36,727 bases of DNA from Bacteroidota bacterium (GCA_020048915.1 JAIFLU010000113.1:1-36727); one strand, 5' to 3'. Positions 16,290-25,757 are shown, numbered from the stretch's first letter. The notes: generated by a model from the sequence alone, not told the origin. Translations and numbers: made by a program.

Positions 16290-16898
16290 ATGAATCTGAT
16301 TTTTGCTACCCAGAATTCTCATAAACTATCCGAGATTCAGCATTTACTTGGTAATTCTTTTCAGCTTACAAGTTTAAAAGATCTTGGTTTTACAGATGAC
16401 ATACCCGAAAATCAAACGACATTAGAAGGAAATGCACTGGAAAAGGCCAGATTTATTTTTTCAAAGTTTAATCAGTCTTGTTTTGCCGATGATACCGGTC
16501 TGGAAGTTGAAGCACTTAATGGCGATCCTGGAGTTTATTCTGCACGGTATTCCGGTTTGCTTTCCGATTTTGGTTCTGAGAAAATGCGTTCACTGGCAAA
16601 TATTCAAAAATTATTGGTTGCTTTAGAAAATCAGCCTAATAAAAATGCACGATTCAGAACTGTAATAGCTTTTATAACCAATACTGGAAATGAATTTTTG
16701 TTTGAGGGCATAGTAAATGGGCAAATTGTAAAAGAATTAAAAGGGGATGAAGGTTTTGGTTATGATCCGGTGTTTGTTCCCGATGGTTATAATCAAACTT
16801 TTGCAGAAATGTCTCTTTCCGAAAAAAATAAAATTAGTCACCGGGCGAGGGCTTTTAATTGTTTTCATGATTTTTTGAGTCTGAACAATACTTTTTAA
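16290..16898 (+). CDS. rdgB: XTP/dITP diphosphatase (RdgB/HAM1 family)
   Basis: This housecleaning enzyme hydrolyses non-canonical purine nucleoside triphosphates (dITP, XTP) to monophosphates, keeping them out of DNA. I start it at ATG 16290 (MNLIFATQNSHKLSEI), which sets the substrate-binding motif at the N-terminus as in the family; the in-frame ATG at 16263 would lie in the preceding terminator. Other marks are SCFADDTGLEVEALNGDPGVYSARYSG (cut here only by family order), GDEGFGYDPVFVP and the C-terminal SHRARAF. The length of 202 residues is normal. It is followed by porZ after 42 bp. Confidence 0.95.
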   Translation: MNLIFATQNSHKLSEIQHLLGNSFQLTSLKDLGFTDDIPENQTTLEGNALEKARFIFSKFNQSCFADDTGLEVEALNGDPGVYSARYSGLLSDFGSEKMRSLANIQKLLVALENQPNKNARFRTVIAFITNTGNEFLFEGIVNGQIVKELKGDEGFGYDPVFVPDGYNQTFAEMSLSEKNKISHRARAFNCFHDFLSLNNTF

Positions 16899-16940
16899 AT
16901 AATTGAATCGTTTTTTGACAAATCATTCGTGCAGCCATAC

Positions 16941-19241
16941 ATGAAAGTTTATTTTTCTTTAATTCTATTCGTTTTTTCCGGAATTATTTCAATCGGTCAG
17001 GTTCCGGTTGGAAGCTGGAGAACTCATTTACCCTGCAACAAAGCTATTGATTTGGCTTATGCCAGCGATAAAGTATATTGTTCCACGGGCGAAAGTTTGT
17101 TTTCATATAATCTGAAGGACAATAGTGTGGAAAAGAAATCAAAGATAAATGGGTTATCGGATTTTGGTGTAAGTGCTATTGCATATTCGGATGATCAAAA
17201 ACTCCTAATTATTGGTTACGAGAATGGTAACATCGACCTTGTTAAAGGAAAAGAAACGGTGAATATTGCTGAACTGAAGCGTAAATCGCTCTCAGCCAGC
17301 AAAGCGATTAACCATATATTATGCAATGGTAAATGGGCATACCTTAGTTGCGGTTTTGGGATTATTTTGGTGGACCTCGAAAAATATGAAATAAAAGACA
17401 CCTATGTTTTTGGGCCGCTTGGTACCTATATTCAGGTTAACTCTTCGGCTATCTTTAATGGAGATCTTATTGCTGCCACTGCATCTGGTTTATATAAAGC
17501 TGTTAAAGACGATCCATATTTGGTTGATTACTCCCGTTGGAGCAGGATTACAAATGTTCCCAATTATGATAAGTCGTTTCGTCAGGCAATTGTAAACAAT
17601 GATATATTGTATGCGCTCTATTCCAATCCTAATCCAGGGTTAGATACCATATATTATAGCACGGCGAATGATTGGGATCGTTTTCAAATGGACGAAAACA
17701 CGGACATTTGGAACATCAGTTTCTCAAGTGATAAGATTTTTCTGGCAACCAGTATTAATCTCAAAATTTATAATTTCAGTAATCAGTTAATTCATACCTT
17801 ATGGCAATATGGCGATGTTGGGGCTGCCCAGCCCCGGAAAGTTTATGTTGATAAATCAGGTATACTCTGGATCGCTGATTTTGGAAATGGTTTAATACAG
17901 CAATACCCCGATTCCAGGATAAATCAAATTATGCCTAATGGTCCTTTAAGCAATAGGGTTAAAGCGTTTCATTATTCTAACGGAAAATTATATGTTACTG
18001 CTGGAGGAGTAGATGGCTCTTTTGATAATCTTTACAATCAGGCTGAATACTCTGTTTTTTCGGATAATGAATGGAGCAGTTATACCAAGTCGGGCGTATT
18101 CGATTTTATGGTTGCTAAGTCTGATCCTATAGATAAAGATTTAATTTATATTGGTTCCTATGGTTCCGGTGTCTTTATCTATAAAAACGGCGAAATTGTA
18201 AATCATTATAATGAAAATAACAGCAGTCTTCAGAACGCAATTCCCGGTGGTCCATTTACCCGTGTAGCCGGTATGGACTTTGATTCGGATAGAAACCTAT
18301 GGATATCAAACAGCAATGTAAGCAATAGTTTATCGGTATTAAAAACGAATGGCGACTGGTTGCCCTTTCCATTAAGCGCAATGCTTGGCGTAGATTTTCT
18401 TGGTGATGTTGTGATAGATGATTATAATAATGTATGGATGGTCCTTTCAAAGGGAGGAGGTATTGCCGTTCTTAATACAAACAATACGCTTGATAATAAA
18501 GATGACGACAGGCTTATTAGTTTTCGGCCAAGAAACCTCTTTGAGCAAACCATTTCCAATATTTATACTATAACCAAAGATTTAGACGGAAATATTTGGG
18601 TAGGTACGGATAATGGCCCGGTAGTTTATTCGAGTCCCGATGAGGTATTTGAAGGAAACACAAATGGATTACAACCTTCCATTCCCCGCTACGATGGGAA
18701 TGGTACTATTGATCCGTTATTGGGTAGTGAAATAATTCGGTGCATTGCTGTCGATGGAGCTAATCGCAAATGGTTAGGTACGGATAGGGGAGGTGTCTTC
18801 CTGGTTTCTGCTGATGGTGATTCTACTATCCATGCTTTCAATACCGAGAATAGCCCCATTCTTTCAAATACAATATTGGGGATTGGTATTGAGGAAAAAA
18901 CAGGAGAAGTATTTTTTGGAACCGACCGAGGTATTATTTCTTACCGCTCCGATGCAACCAAGGCAACCGATGATTTTGGCGATGTATATGTTTTTCCGAA
19001 TCCTGTAAGACCCAACTATGAGGGGGTAGTTACTGTTACCGGTTTAATTAAAGATGCAAATGTTAAGATTACCGATATTGCGGGAAATATTGTTTTTGAA
19101 ACAAAAACTCTTGGCGGACAGGCTATCTGGGATGGGAAGAACTTTGACGGACGTAAAGTATCTTCGGGAATATATATGGTGTTTTGTACCAACGAAGATG
19201 GTTCCAAAACAACGGTAACAAAAATATTATTTCTGAATTAA
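16941..19241 (+). CDS. porZ: PorZ-like type IX secretion protein with beta-propellers
   Basis: PorZ is a surface beta-propeller protein of the type IX secretion attachment complex, thought to deliver anionic lipopolysaccharide to the PorU sortase. The protein opens with a signal peptide (MKVYFSLILFVFSGIISIGQ) and then QVPVGSWRTHLPCNKAIDLAY, typical of PorZ. Propeller repeats follow, including VYVDKSGILWIADFGNGLI, FDSDRNLWISNSN, DDYNNVWMVLSKGGGIAV, KDLDGNIWVGTDNGPVVY and GANRKWLGTDRGGVFLV. The last 85 residues are a type A sorting domain (VYVFPNPVRPNYEGVVTV to SGIYMVFC). I start at the ATG at 16941; a GTG at 16929 is in frame. The 766-residue length agrees with PorZ. Another propeller protein with a sorting domain is a less likely alternative. 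Confidence 0.83.
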   Translation: MKVYFSLILFVFSGIISIGQVPVGSWRTHLPCNKAIDLAYASDKVYCSTGESLFSYNLKDNSVEKKSKINGLSDFGVSAIAYSDDQKLLIIGYENGNIDLVKGKETVNIAELKRKSLSASKAINHILCNGKWAYLSCGFGIILVDLEKYEIKDTYVFGPLGTYIQVNSSAIFNGDLIAATASGLYKAVKDDPYLVDYSRWSRITNVPNYDKSFRQAIVNNDILYALYSNPNPGLDTIYYSTANDWDRFQMDENTDIWNISFSSDKIFLATSINLKIYNFSNQLIHTLWQYGDVGAAQPRKVYVDKSGILWIADFGNGLIQQYPDSRINQIMPNGPLSNRVKAFHYSNGKLYVTAGGVDGSFDNLYNQAEYSVFSDNEWSSYTKSGVFDFMVAKSDPIDKDLIYIGSYGSGVFIYKNGEIVNHYNENNSSLQNAIPGGPFTRVAGMDFDSDRNLWISNSNVSNSLSVLKTNGDWLPFPLSAMLGVDFLGDVVIDDYNNVWMVLSKGGGIAVLNTNNTLDNKDDDRLISFRPRNLFEQTISNIYTITKDLDGNIWVGTDNGPVVYSSPDEVFEGNTNGLQPSIPRYDGNGTIDPLLGSEIIRCIAVDGANRKWLGTDRGGVFLVSADGDSTIHAFNTENSPILSNTILGIGIEEKTGEVFFGTDRGIISYRSDATKATDDFGDVYVFPNPVRPNYEGVVTVTGLIKDANVKITDIAGNIVFETKTLGGQAIWDGKNFDGRKVSSGIYMVFCTNEDGSKTTVTKILFLN

Positions 19242-19329
19242 TAAAATCTTTTTAAAGCTTATTTTAATAAGTTAATGTACTCATTTGGAATAGCATACCA
19301 CAAAATATTATTCAGGTTCTTTAAAAAAT

Positions 19330-19360
19330 TTTGTCTATCCCGAACATTTATCTATCTTCG
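19330..19360 (+). promoter_or_regulatory. Bacteroidota-type promoter of tRNA-Leu
   Basis: TTTG (19330-19333), a 19-base spacer, then TATCTTCG (19353-19360), one base off TAnnTTTG. The tRNA begins 26 bases later. The 143-bp stretch between porZ and the tRNA otherwise holds only AT-rich sequence. Confidence 0.75.
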
Positions 19361-19385
19361 CAACCCTAAAGTTCGTTGAAAAAAT

Positions 19386-19469
19386 GCCCGGATGGCGGAA
19401 TTGGTAGACGCGCTGGTCTCAAAAACCAGTAGTAGTAATGCTGTGCCGGTTCGATCCCGGCTCCGGGTA
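19386..19469 (+). tRNA. tRNA-Leu (anticodon CAA)
   Basis: A class II tRNA of 84 nt with acceptor GCCCGGA/TCCGGGT (first pair G-T), an anticodon stem CTGGT/ACCAG with loop CTCAAAA (anticodon CAA, reads UUG), a long variable arm (AGTAGTAATGCTGT region) and a T arm GCCGG-TTCGATC-CCGGC. The discriminator is A, as leucine tRNAs require. CCA is not encoded. Confidence 0.95.
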
Positions 19470-19518
19470 CTTCTTTTAACGATTATCCCCAAAATTTAAT
19501 TCGGCAAAAATAAGAATA

Positions 19519-19971
19519 ATGGGCGATTCCGACCTGATAAAACCATACCGGGAAAAGCAGTTGCAATTCGATCGCCGATATCTTGAAATGGCTCGTATCT
19601 GGGCCGAAAATTCATATTGTAAACGTCGTAAAGTTGGAGCCTTAATTGTAAAAGGCAAAATGATTATTTCTGATGGATATAACGGTACTCCTGCCGGCTT
19701 TGAAAATATTTGTGAAGACGAAGACTACAAAACCAAACCTTACGTTTTACATGCCGAGGCGAATGCCATTACAAAAGTTGCAAAATCAAATAACAGCAGC
19801 GATGAAGCGACTTTATATGTTACTACTTCTCCTTGCCTGGAATGTTCAAAATTAATAATTCAATCGGGTATCAGCAGGGTTGTTTTTTGTGATAAGTACC
19901 ATAACGAAGACGGTTTGAAGATTCTGGAAAGAGCGGGGATTGAGGTAGTTTTTATTAACCTGGAAGATTAA
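19519..19971 (+). CDS. dCMP/cytidine deaminase family protein (deoxycytidylate deaminase)
   Basis: This zinc enzyme probably converts dCMP to dUMP, feeding thymidylate synthesis. The zinc ligands and catalytic glutamate are in VLHAEANAI (about residues 79-87) and TTSPCLECSKLII (about 102-114). The N-terminal FDRRYLEMARIWAENSYCKRRKVGALIVK and DGYNGTPAGFENICEDED match the deoxycytidylate deaminase/ComEB group rather than tRNA adenosine deaminases. The 150-residue length is typical. The S41 protease gene starts one base after its stop, so the two are probably co-transcribed. Confidence 0.92.
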   Translation: MGDSDLIKPYREKQLQFDRRYLEMARIWAENSYCKRRKVGALIVKGKMIISDGYNGTPAGFENICEDEDYKTKPYVLHAEANAITKVAKSNNSSDEATLYVTTSPCLECSKLIIQSGISRVVFCDKYHNEDGLKILERAGIEVVFINLED

Positions 19972-19972
19972 A

Positions 19973-21580
19973 ATGGAGTTTAATAATAAAAAATCGTTAG
20001 CGTTTTTGCCAGTTATTTTTGCGCTGCTTCTTATTACGGGAATTTTTATTGGGATTAAGCTTTCCAGAAATGGGACAAACGAGCGGATGCTTTTATTTCC
20101 CCGTCCCGATAAAATAAATAGTGTACTCGATATGATTGAGGACACGTATGTGGATTCCGTTTCCCGCGGGAACCTCGAAGAAGAAGCAATTAATTCAGTT
20201 CTAAAGCAGCTCGATCCTCATTCCGTATATATTCCTGCTTCTGAACTTCAGGAAATGAATGAGCCACTGGAAGGAAATTTTAGTGGAATAGGAGTTCAAT
20301 TTAATTTTCAGGAAGATACAATCGTTATTGTAGGTACTGTTTCAGGTGGACCATCCGAAAAGGTTGGAGTTCTTCCAGGAGATCGGATTGTGAAAGTGAA
20401 CGACACAATTGTAGCAGGTGTGAAGCTCACCAGCGATAAAATTGTAAGAAGGCTAAAAGGAATAGAAGGTACAAAAGTAAAAATTGCAATTGTCCGACCC
20501 GGCATTAAGTTGCCAATAGAATTTACAATTACCCGTGGAAAGATTCCGCTAAAAAGTATTGATATTGCATATATAGCCTCGCCAGGAATCGGGTATCTGA
20601 AAATTTCAAAATTTGCAAAAACCAGTTTCGATGAGTTTAATAAATCAATTGTAAATCTCAATAAACTTGGGATGAAGAAAAAGCTCATCATCGATTTACG
20701 TGGAAATGGTGGTGGACTCCTTAATGCTGCAACCGATATTGCAGATCAATTTCTGGATGATAAAGAACTTATTGTTTACACCAAAGGCCGGGCCAGACAG
20801 CGCATGGATACATATTCCAAACCTTCGGGTTTGTGTATTGGCTTTAACCTGGTTTTATTAATTGATGAATATAGTGCCTCAGCTAGCGAAATCTTAGCCG
20901 GCGCTTTACAGGATAACGATAGGGCTACGGTTATTGGCCGCCGAAGTTTTGGAAAAGGATTGGTACAAGAGCAAGCGCTTCTTCCCGATGGTTCAGGAAT
21001 ACGGTTAACCATTGCCCGTTACTATACACCTACAGGCCGGAGCATTCAAAAGCCCTATACTAATGGAGTTGACGAGTATTACGAAGAGCTTGATAAGCGC
21101 ATTGCACACGGAGAGCTGGAGAAGCAAGATAGCATTCATTTTGATGATTCGTTGCGTTATAAAACTCCCAAAGGGAAAATAGTATATGGTGGCGGCGGTA
21201 TTATGCCCGATATTTTTATCCCATTCGATACATCCGGGATATCAAACTATTATCAACAAATTTCTTCCAAAGGAATCCTATATCGCTTTGGTTTTATGTT
21301 TAGTGACCAAAACCGGCAGGTATTAAAACAATTTAAATCAGTTGGTGAAATGGTGACGTATCTCAAAAAGAAAAATATTTTTGATCAATTTGTTCAATAT
21401 GCCACCAAAAATGGAATTTCTGCAACTCGCGAAGATCTAAATCGCTCTTCGTTTTGGATCGAAAATCAACTGATGGCATATGTTAGTCGGAATTTTCTTG
21501 ACAATGAGGGATTTTATCCGATATTACTCAAAACAGACAGTACTTTTCTTAAAGCTGTAGAGGTGTTAAAAAGTAAGTAG
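19973..21580 (+). CDS. S41 family C-terminal processing peptidase
   Basis: A periplasmic serine protease of the Ctp/Prc type that trims or degrades envelope proteins from their C-termini. Residues 8-30 form a signal anchor (SLAFLPVIFALLLITGIFIGIKL). A PDZ domain follows (about 100-190, with GPSEKVGVLPGDRIVKVNDT). The protease domain has LIIDLRGNGGGLLNAATDIADQF, the nucleophile serine in YSASASEILAGAL and the lysine in RRSFGKGLVQEQ; together these give a complete Ser-Lys dyad. The C-terminal 150 residues form a Bacteroidota-typical tail. The gene is tightly packed behind the dCMP deaminase gene. Confidence 0.95.
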   Translation: MEFNNKKSLAFLPVIFALLLITGIFIGIKLSRNGTNERMLLFPRPDKINSVLDMIEDTYVDSVSRGNLEEEAINSVLKQLDPHSVYIPASELQEMNEPLEGNFSGIGVQFNFQEDTIVIVGTVSGGPSEKVGVLPGDRIVKVNDTIVAGVKLTSDKIVRRLKGIEGTKVKIAIVRPGIKLPIEFTITRGKIPLKSIDIAYIASPGIGYLKISKFAKTSFDEFNKSIVNLNKLGMKKKLIIDLRGNGGGLLNAATDIADQFLDDKELIVYTKGRARQRMDTYSKPSGLCIGFNLVLLIDEYSASASEILAGALQDNDRATVIGRRSFGKGLVQEQALLPDGSGIRLTIARYYTPTGRSIQKPYTNGVDEYYEELDKRIAHGELEKQDSIHFDDSLRYKTPKGKIVYGGGGIMPDIFIPFDTSGISNYYQQISSKGILYRFGFMFSDQNRQVLKQFKSVGEMVTYLKKKNIFDQFVQYATKNGISATREDLNRSSFWIENQLMAYVSRNFLDNEGFYPILLKTDSTFLKAVEVLKSK

Positions 21581-21614
21581 TATTTTTTACTGAACACCTT
21601 TAATTTAAAACCGT

Positions 21615-22421
21615 ATGATGAATACCTTCTTTTTCAGAGGATTAAAACTTATAGTTATTATTTCATTGATATTGATACCCGTCAATTCAATGCCCCATAT
21701 TTCAGACAGCTCTTTGAGAGATAAGAGCTATAATCATTCTTCAGCTCCTGTAGATTCCTCTAAAATTTCTTTTTATCTCGATACAGCTGTTTTAGGATCC
21801 TTTCATTTTCCAATTCAGGGAAAAGTGATAAGTCATTTTGGTTATAGAGGAAAACGAATGCACACTGGGACTGATATTAAGCTAACTCTTGGAGATACCG
21901 TTTGTGCGGCTTTTAAGGGAGTTGTAACCAGATCGATGCATTATTATGGTTATGGAATTCTGGTTGTGTTGCAACATCCCGATAATATCGAAACTTACTA
22001 TTCTCATTTAAGCAAGGCTATAGTGAATGTGGGAGATACTGTTTTATCCGGCATCCCGATTGGTTTAGGAGGTAGAACCGGAAGGGCAACTACCACCCAT
22101 CTGCATTTTGAGATTCGAAAAAACAAAAAAGCCCTGAATGCTGAAAAATTATTTGATTTTGAAAATCAGATTGTTCGATCTTTGGTTATTGAGAAAAAAC
22201 CTGATAAAGTGAAGAAAGAATCTGTTATTTTTAGCAATGAGGAAGATTCTTTAAAATCTGAAATACCTCAAATTGCACCGATTTATCATAAAATTAAAAA
22301 GGGGGATACGCTTTATTCGTTGGCTAAACGCTATGGAACTACTGTAGATTCTATATGTAAAACAAATGGAATTCGACCCAAAAGCATTTTGAAACTGGGA
22401 ACCCGGTTAAAAATGAATTAA
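21615..22421 (+). CDS. M23 family metallopeptidase with C-terminal LysM domain
   Basis: The enzyme probably cuts peptidoglycan cross-links in the periplasm. A hydrophobic signal (LIVIISLILIPVNSM) leads the protein. The zinc site of the LytM/M23 domain is present: HFGYRGKRMHTGTDIKL (first His and the Asp, about residues 75-92) and TTHLHFEIRKN (the HxH, about 162-172). The C-terminus is one LysM repeat (YHKIKKGDTLYSLAKRYGTT to LGTRLKMN) that binds glycan chains. It follows the S41 gene by 34 bp and precedes a propeller gene by 18 bp, consistent with one envelope-related transcript. Confidence 0.94.
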   Translation: MMNTFFFRGLKLIVIISLILIPVNSMPHISDSSLRDKSYNHSSAPVDSSKISFYLDTAVLGSFHFPIQGKVISHFGYRGKRMHTGTDIKLTLGDTVCAAFKGVVTRSMHYYGYGILVVLQHPDNIETYYSHLSKAIVNVGDTVLSGIPIGLGGRTGRATTTHLHFEIRKNKKALNAEKLFDFENQIVRSLVIEKKPDKVKKESVIFSNEEDSLKSEIPQIAPIYHKIKKGDTLYSLAKRYGTTVDSICKTNGIRPKSILKLGTRLKMN

Positions 22422-22439
22422 TCATTAATCGTTTCTGAA

Positions 22440-23375
22440 ATGTTGACTAAAAAGCGAATTGTTTGGAGTTATCTGCTGATAATGGGATGGTTTAATTATT
22501 ACCACCTTACTGCACAGAATCTGATAATTCAGGAAGGACAAGGCCATCCTTTTGTTTGTACTGATTATTCCCAGGGGAAAGTATTTATAGTTTCTAAAGA
22601 TGGGAAAGTTGAATGGGAATACCCGGCTAAGGATTGCAACGATATTTGGATTTTGCCAAATGATAACCTGCTTTTTAACACGGGAAACGGAGTTAAAGAA
22701 GTAACAAGGAGTAAAGAAATAGTGTTTAACTATGAGTCGAAAAGCGAGATATATGCCTGCCAGCGGCTCGAAAACGGGAATACGTTTATTGGTGAATGCA
22801 ATTCAGGGAAATTACTCGAAATAACTCCTAATGGCAGTATTGTTAAAGAGATAGACCTTTTGCCCGAAGGCAAAGATGGAGGCCATGCCTATATGCGCAA
22901 TGCCCGGAAACTTAAAAACGGGAATTATTTAGTCGCCCACTATGGCGAAGATGTAATAAGAGAATACAATTCTTCCGGTAAAGTTGTTAGGGAAATACCT
23001 GCTCCTGGAGGCCCCCACAGCGTAATTCGTTTGCCTAATGGAAATACATTGATAGCTACTGCCGATCATCATGGAGGCCCTAAAGTTTTTGAAGTAGATA
23101 TAAAAGGAAATACCGTTTGGGAAGTTCTCACCAACGAATTACCCGGTATTAGTTTTAAATTTTTAACCGGATTACAACGATTACCTAATGGAAATACCGT
23201 TGTTACAAACTGGCTTGGTCATGGACAATTTGGAAATTCGCCCCATATTATTGAAATAACCCGCGATAAAAAAGTGATTTGGACTTTTTTTGATTTTGCA
23301 ACCATGAAAACGATCTCCAGTATTCAATTGATCGACATACATGGCGATGTGACTAAAGGAGAGATTTGGCATTAA
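22440..23375 (+). CDS. Secreted beta-propeller protein with NG-type repeats
   Basis: After a signal peptide (MLTKKRIVWSYLLIMGWF to LTAQ), the 311-residue chain contains five recognisable blades. Each carries a similar turn: ILPNDNLLFNT, RLENGNTFIGE, KLKNGNYLVAH, RLPNGNTLIAT and RLPNGNTVVTN, spaced roughly 40-65 residues apart. Between them come strands such as GKVEWEYPAK, GSIVKEIDLL, GKVVREIPAP, GNTVWEVLTN and KKVIWTFFDF. This suits PQQ-like or arylsulfotransferase-type propellers, without visible catalytic residues. A binding or scaffold role is possible but not shown. There is no type IX sorting domain. Confidence 0.8.
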   Translation: MLTKKRIVWSYLLIMGWFNYYHLTAQNLIIQEGQGHPFVCTDYSQGKVFIVSKDGKVEWEYPAKDCNDIWILPNDNLLFNTGNGVKEVTRSKEIVFNYESKSEIYACQRLENGNTFIGECNSGKLLEITPNGSIVKEIDLLPEGKDGGHAYMRNARKLKNGNYLVAHYGEDVIREYNSSGKVVREIPAPGGPHSVIRLPNGNTLIATADHHGGPKVFEVDIKGNTVWEVLTNELPGISFKFLTGLQRLPNGNTVVTNWLGHGQFGNSPHIIEITRDKKVIWTFFDFATMKTISSIQLIDIHGDVTKGEIWH

Positions 23376-23386
23376 TTTACACCTAA

Positions 23387-24874
23387 ATGAACTGCTTCAA
23401 ATTTCCGAAAATATATCTTGAAATAGTTAAAGGAAACCAAAGAAACCTGCCATTCTGGCTTTTTACAAGTGCTATTTTTATTGTATTGATTATTCCAGTG
23501 CTTTTGAAAGATGGCATGTTTATGGACGGCTTGCAATATGCCTGTATTTCAAATAACCTGGCAAATGGGTTAGGGACTTTTTGGGCTCCATTTCTAAGTG
23601 CAACATGGTGGAAAAGCGGATCGAATCTCTTTTTAGAACATCCACCATTGGTATATGGTATTCAATCTGTATTCTTTAGGCTTTTTGGGAACGGAATTTA
23701 TACTGAACGAATGTATTCGTTGCTCACTGCAGTTATTTCGGCTTATTTAATAGCACAAATCTGGAGGTTATTTTTTCGTGAAAATGAACAGCTAAAAACC
23801 TTGGCTTGGTTGCCTGTTTTATTATGGATTTGTATACCAGTTTGCTTTTGGTCGTATCAAAACAATATGCTCGAAAATACTGTAAGTGTATTTACATTGA
23901 CTGCAGTTTATTTTTGCATTAAAGCGATTATCATTCAGCGGACTCAAGTTGTTTTTGCGATATTATCGGGAGTCTTTGTTTTTTTTGCAAGTTTCTCGAA
24001 AGGATTGGTTGGATTATTTCCAATAACGGTGTTTGGATTGTCGTGGTTTTTACTGCAGCGGAATTCTCTGAAGGTTATTGTGTTCTTTTTTCTTCTTCAG
24101 GTGAGTTCGGTTATCATTATTTATTTAATGCTTCTCAATAACCAAGAAGCATTTCAAAGTTTATCCTTCTATTTTCAACACCGACTTCTTTATCGAATTC
24201 AGGAGGAACCTGTAGTTGCAAGCAGATTCTTTATTTTATTCAGATTGTTGGGCGAATTGGTTCCTATCGCTTCGGTCACGGGTGTTTTGTTAGCAATTAT
24301 TAAAAGTAAAAACGACAAATGGGAAATAGATAAAGATATTCTGAGAAGTTCATGGTTCTTTATATCGATAGGGTTTGCAGGTTCGTTGCCATTAATGCTT
24401 ACCCATGTGCAGAGAGGGTTTTACCTTGTTCCCTCATTGCCTTTTTTTGCTATTGGATTTTCAATGCTACTAGCTCCTGGTTTGAATGTGCTTATAGGTA
24501 AATTAGATATAAAAAGTACCCTATTTTGGAAATTAAAAATAGCCAGTATATGTCTGCTAATAGTAGTTATTTTATTTTCGGGACTTCAGTTTGGCAAAGT
24601 AGGTAGAGATAAAGATATCCTTCACGATATTTATATTGTTGGGAAAGTAGTTCCAAAGGGTGAGGTTATGGGTATAAATAATTCGCTTAGCGAAAATTGG
24701 TCGTTGCAATTCTATCTGATAAGGCATTTTAATATTAGTTTAACTGCTGCGAATGCCAATAAGAAATATTTACTTATTGATAAAAAAGAAACATTTCGAC
24801 CTCAAAAGATGTATCAGAAAATAGAATTGTCTACGAGATTATTTGATGTATACAAGATTGAGGATAAGAAATAA
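23387..24874 (+). CDS. Membrane glycosyltransferase, GT39/ArnT-like
   Basis: The 495-residue protein has about ten hydrophobic segments and follows the plan of GT-C enzymes, which transfer sugars from polyprenyl-phosphate donors to lipids or proteins on the outer face of the membrane. The first external loop holds the acidic residue in MFMDGLQYACISNNLANGLGTFW and then WWKSGSNLFLEHPPLVYGIQS, as in the PMT/ArnT family. A second feature is the LPLMLTHVQRGFYLVPSLPFFAIG segment. Donor and acceptor cannot be read from the sequence. It is the last gene of a plus-strand run that includes the M23 peptidase. Confidence 0.85.
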   Translation: MNCFKFPKIYLEIVKGNQRNLPFWLFTSAIFIVLIIPVLLKDGMFMDGLQYACISNNLANGLGTFWAPFLSATWWKSGSNLFLEHPPLVYGIQSVFFRLFGNGIYTERMYSLLTAVISAYLIAQIWRLFFRENEQLKTLAWLPVLLWICIPVCFWSYQNNMLENTVSVFTLTAVYFCIKAIIIQRTQVVFAILSGVFVFFASFSKGLVGLFPITVFGLSWFLLQRNSLKVIVFFFLLQVSSVIIIYLMLLNNQEAFQSLSFYFQHRLLYRIQEEPVVASRFFILFRLLGELVPIASVTGVLLAIIKSKNDKWEIDKDILRSSWFFISIGFAGSLPLMLTHVQRGFYLVPSLPFFAIGFSMLLAPGLNVLIGKLDIKSTLFWKLKIASICLLIVVILFSGLQFGKVGRDKDILHDIYIVGKVVPKGEVMGINNSLSENWSLQFYLIRHFNISLTAANANKKYLLIDKKETFRPQKMYQKIELSTRLFDVYKIEDKK

Positions 24875-24884
24875 AAACTGCATC

Positions 24885-25757
24885 TTATCTCATTATCACA
24901 TTTAGTATAGCTGCAGGGATATATCCCATTAGCTCAGCGCTATCTTTAATGCTATGGCTCATCCAAATATATCCTTGTCCTTTTTTTGTATATAAGAAAC
25001 CAATTCGGGGAAGTTTTCTTAAAGCATCTTTATCGTTATAATTGGGTAACTCACCAATTACGCTTATCTCAATAATAAGTCCTTTTTTCGGAAAAGCTAA
25101 ATTAAATTTTGAGAGATCAACCTTACACCATCCTTTCTTGGTTGGCGTTACGGTTATATATTCTTCAAGAAGATCATCTCTGAGAGTTTTTAAAGAGGTG
25201 TCAGCCTCCAGTAATCTTAAATGAAATGACATTTTTGCTTTAGGTAGGGATGTATAATTAAATTCTACAGATTTTAATGCTGAATTCTGTTTGAAGGGGA
25301 AATATAACCGAAAACCTTCTCCCGTGGTGCAGTTCACACTTAATCCATTAAATGAAAGAAAATGTTTTTTACTTCCAATTCTTTCTTCCGTTAAATTATT
25401 TGGGTATACTAAAATTTCCTTCAATTTGAAAGGCTTAGCCCTTAATTCAACTATTTCGGAAATTCTATTTATGGAAATAATAGTATCGTGGTAACCGAGG
25501 CATGTGAAATAAATACTGCCATTGTCGAATTGGTTAGGAAACTGAAGTATGTATCTTCCCGAAGAATCAGCAACAGTGCCAATGTTAGTTTTATTAAGCA
25601 TCAGGTTACAATACGAAATAGGTACTTTTGTGTCTTTATCTATAATTTTTCCCCCAATATGTGATTGAGCTATAATTGAAAAGGAAGTTAAACTAAGGAT
25701 AAACGAAACTTGAACTCTGATTCGAACTTTATTGGTTAGGAGTTTTAAATGTAGCAT
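24885..25757 (-). CDS. CarboxypepD_reg-like domain protein, exported
   Basis: After a hydrophobic leader (QVSFILSLTSFSIIAQ, about residues 16-31), a carboxypeptidase-regulatory-like beta-sandwich is visible: GGKIIDKDTKVPISYCNLML, then GTVADSSGRYILQFP and FTCLGYHDTIISI (about residues 34-97). The remaining 190 residues are predicted mostly beta and match no family I know; GWCKVDLSKFNLAFPKKGLIIEI suggests a second sandwich. The protein is probably at the periplasmic or outer-membrane face. It is convergent with the glycosyltransferase gene, with only 10 bp between the two stops. Confidence 0.8.
   Translation of the reverse strand: MLHLKLLTNKVRIRVQVSFILSLTSFSIIAQSHIGGKIIDKDTKVPISYCNLMLNKTNIGTVADSSGRYILQFPNQFDNGSIYFTCLGYHDTIISINRISEIVELRAKPFKLKEILVYPNNLTEERIGSKKHFLSFNGLSVNCTTGEGFRLYFPFKQNSALKSVEFNYTSLPKAKMSFHLRLLEADTSLKTLRDDLLEEYITVTPTKKGWCKVDLSKFNLAFPKKGLIIEISVIGELPNYNDKDALRKLPRIGFLYTKKGQGYIWMSHSIKDSAELMGYIPAAILNVIMR

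Noticed and set aside
20308-20691. 127-codon minus-strand frame inside the S41 protease gene
   Set aside because: It is antisense to the PDZ/protease region, hydrophobic-serine in composition and lacks any motif.
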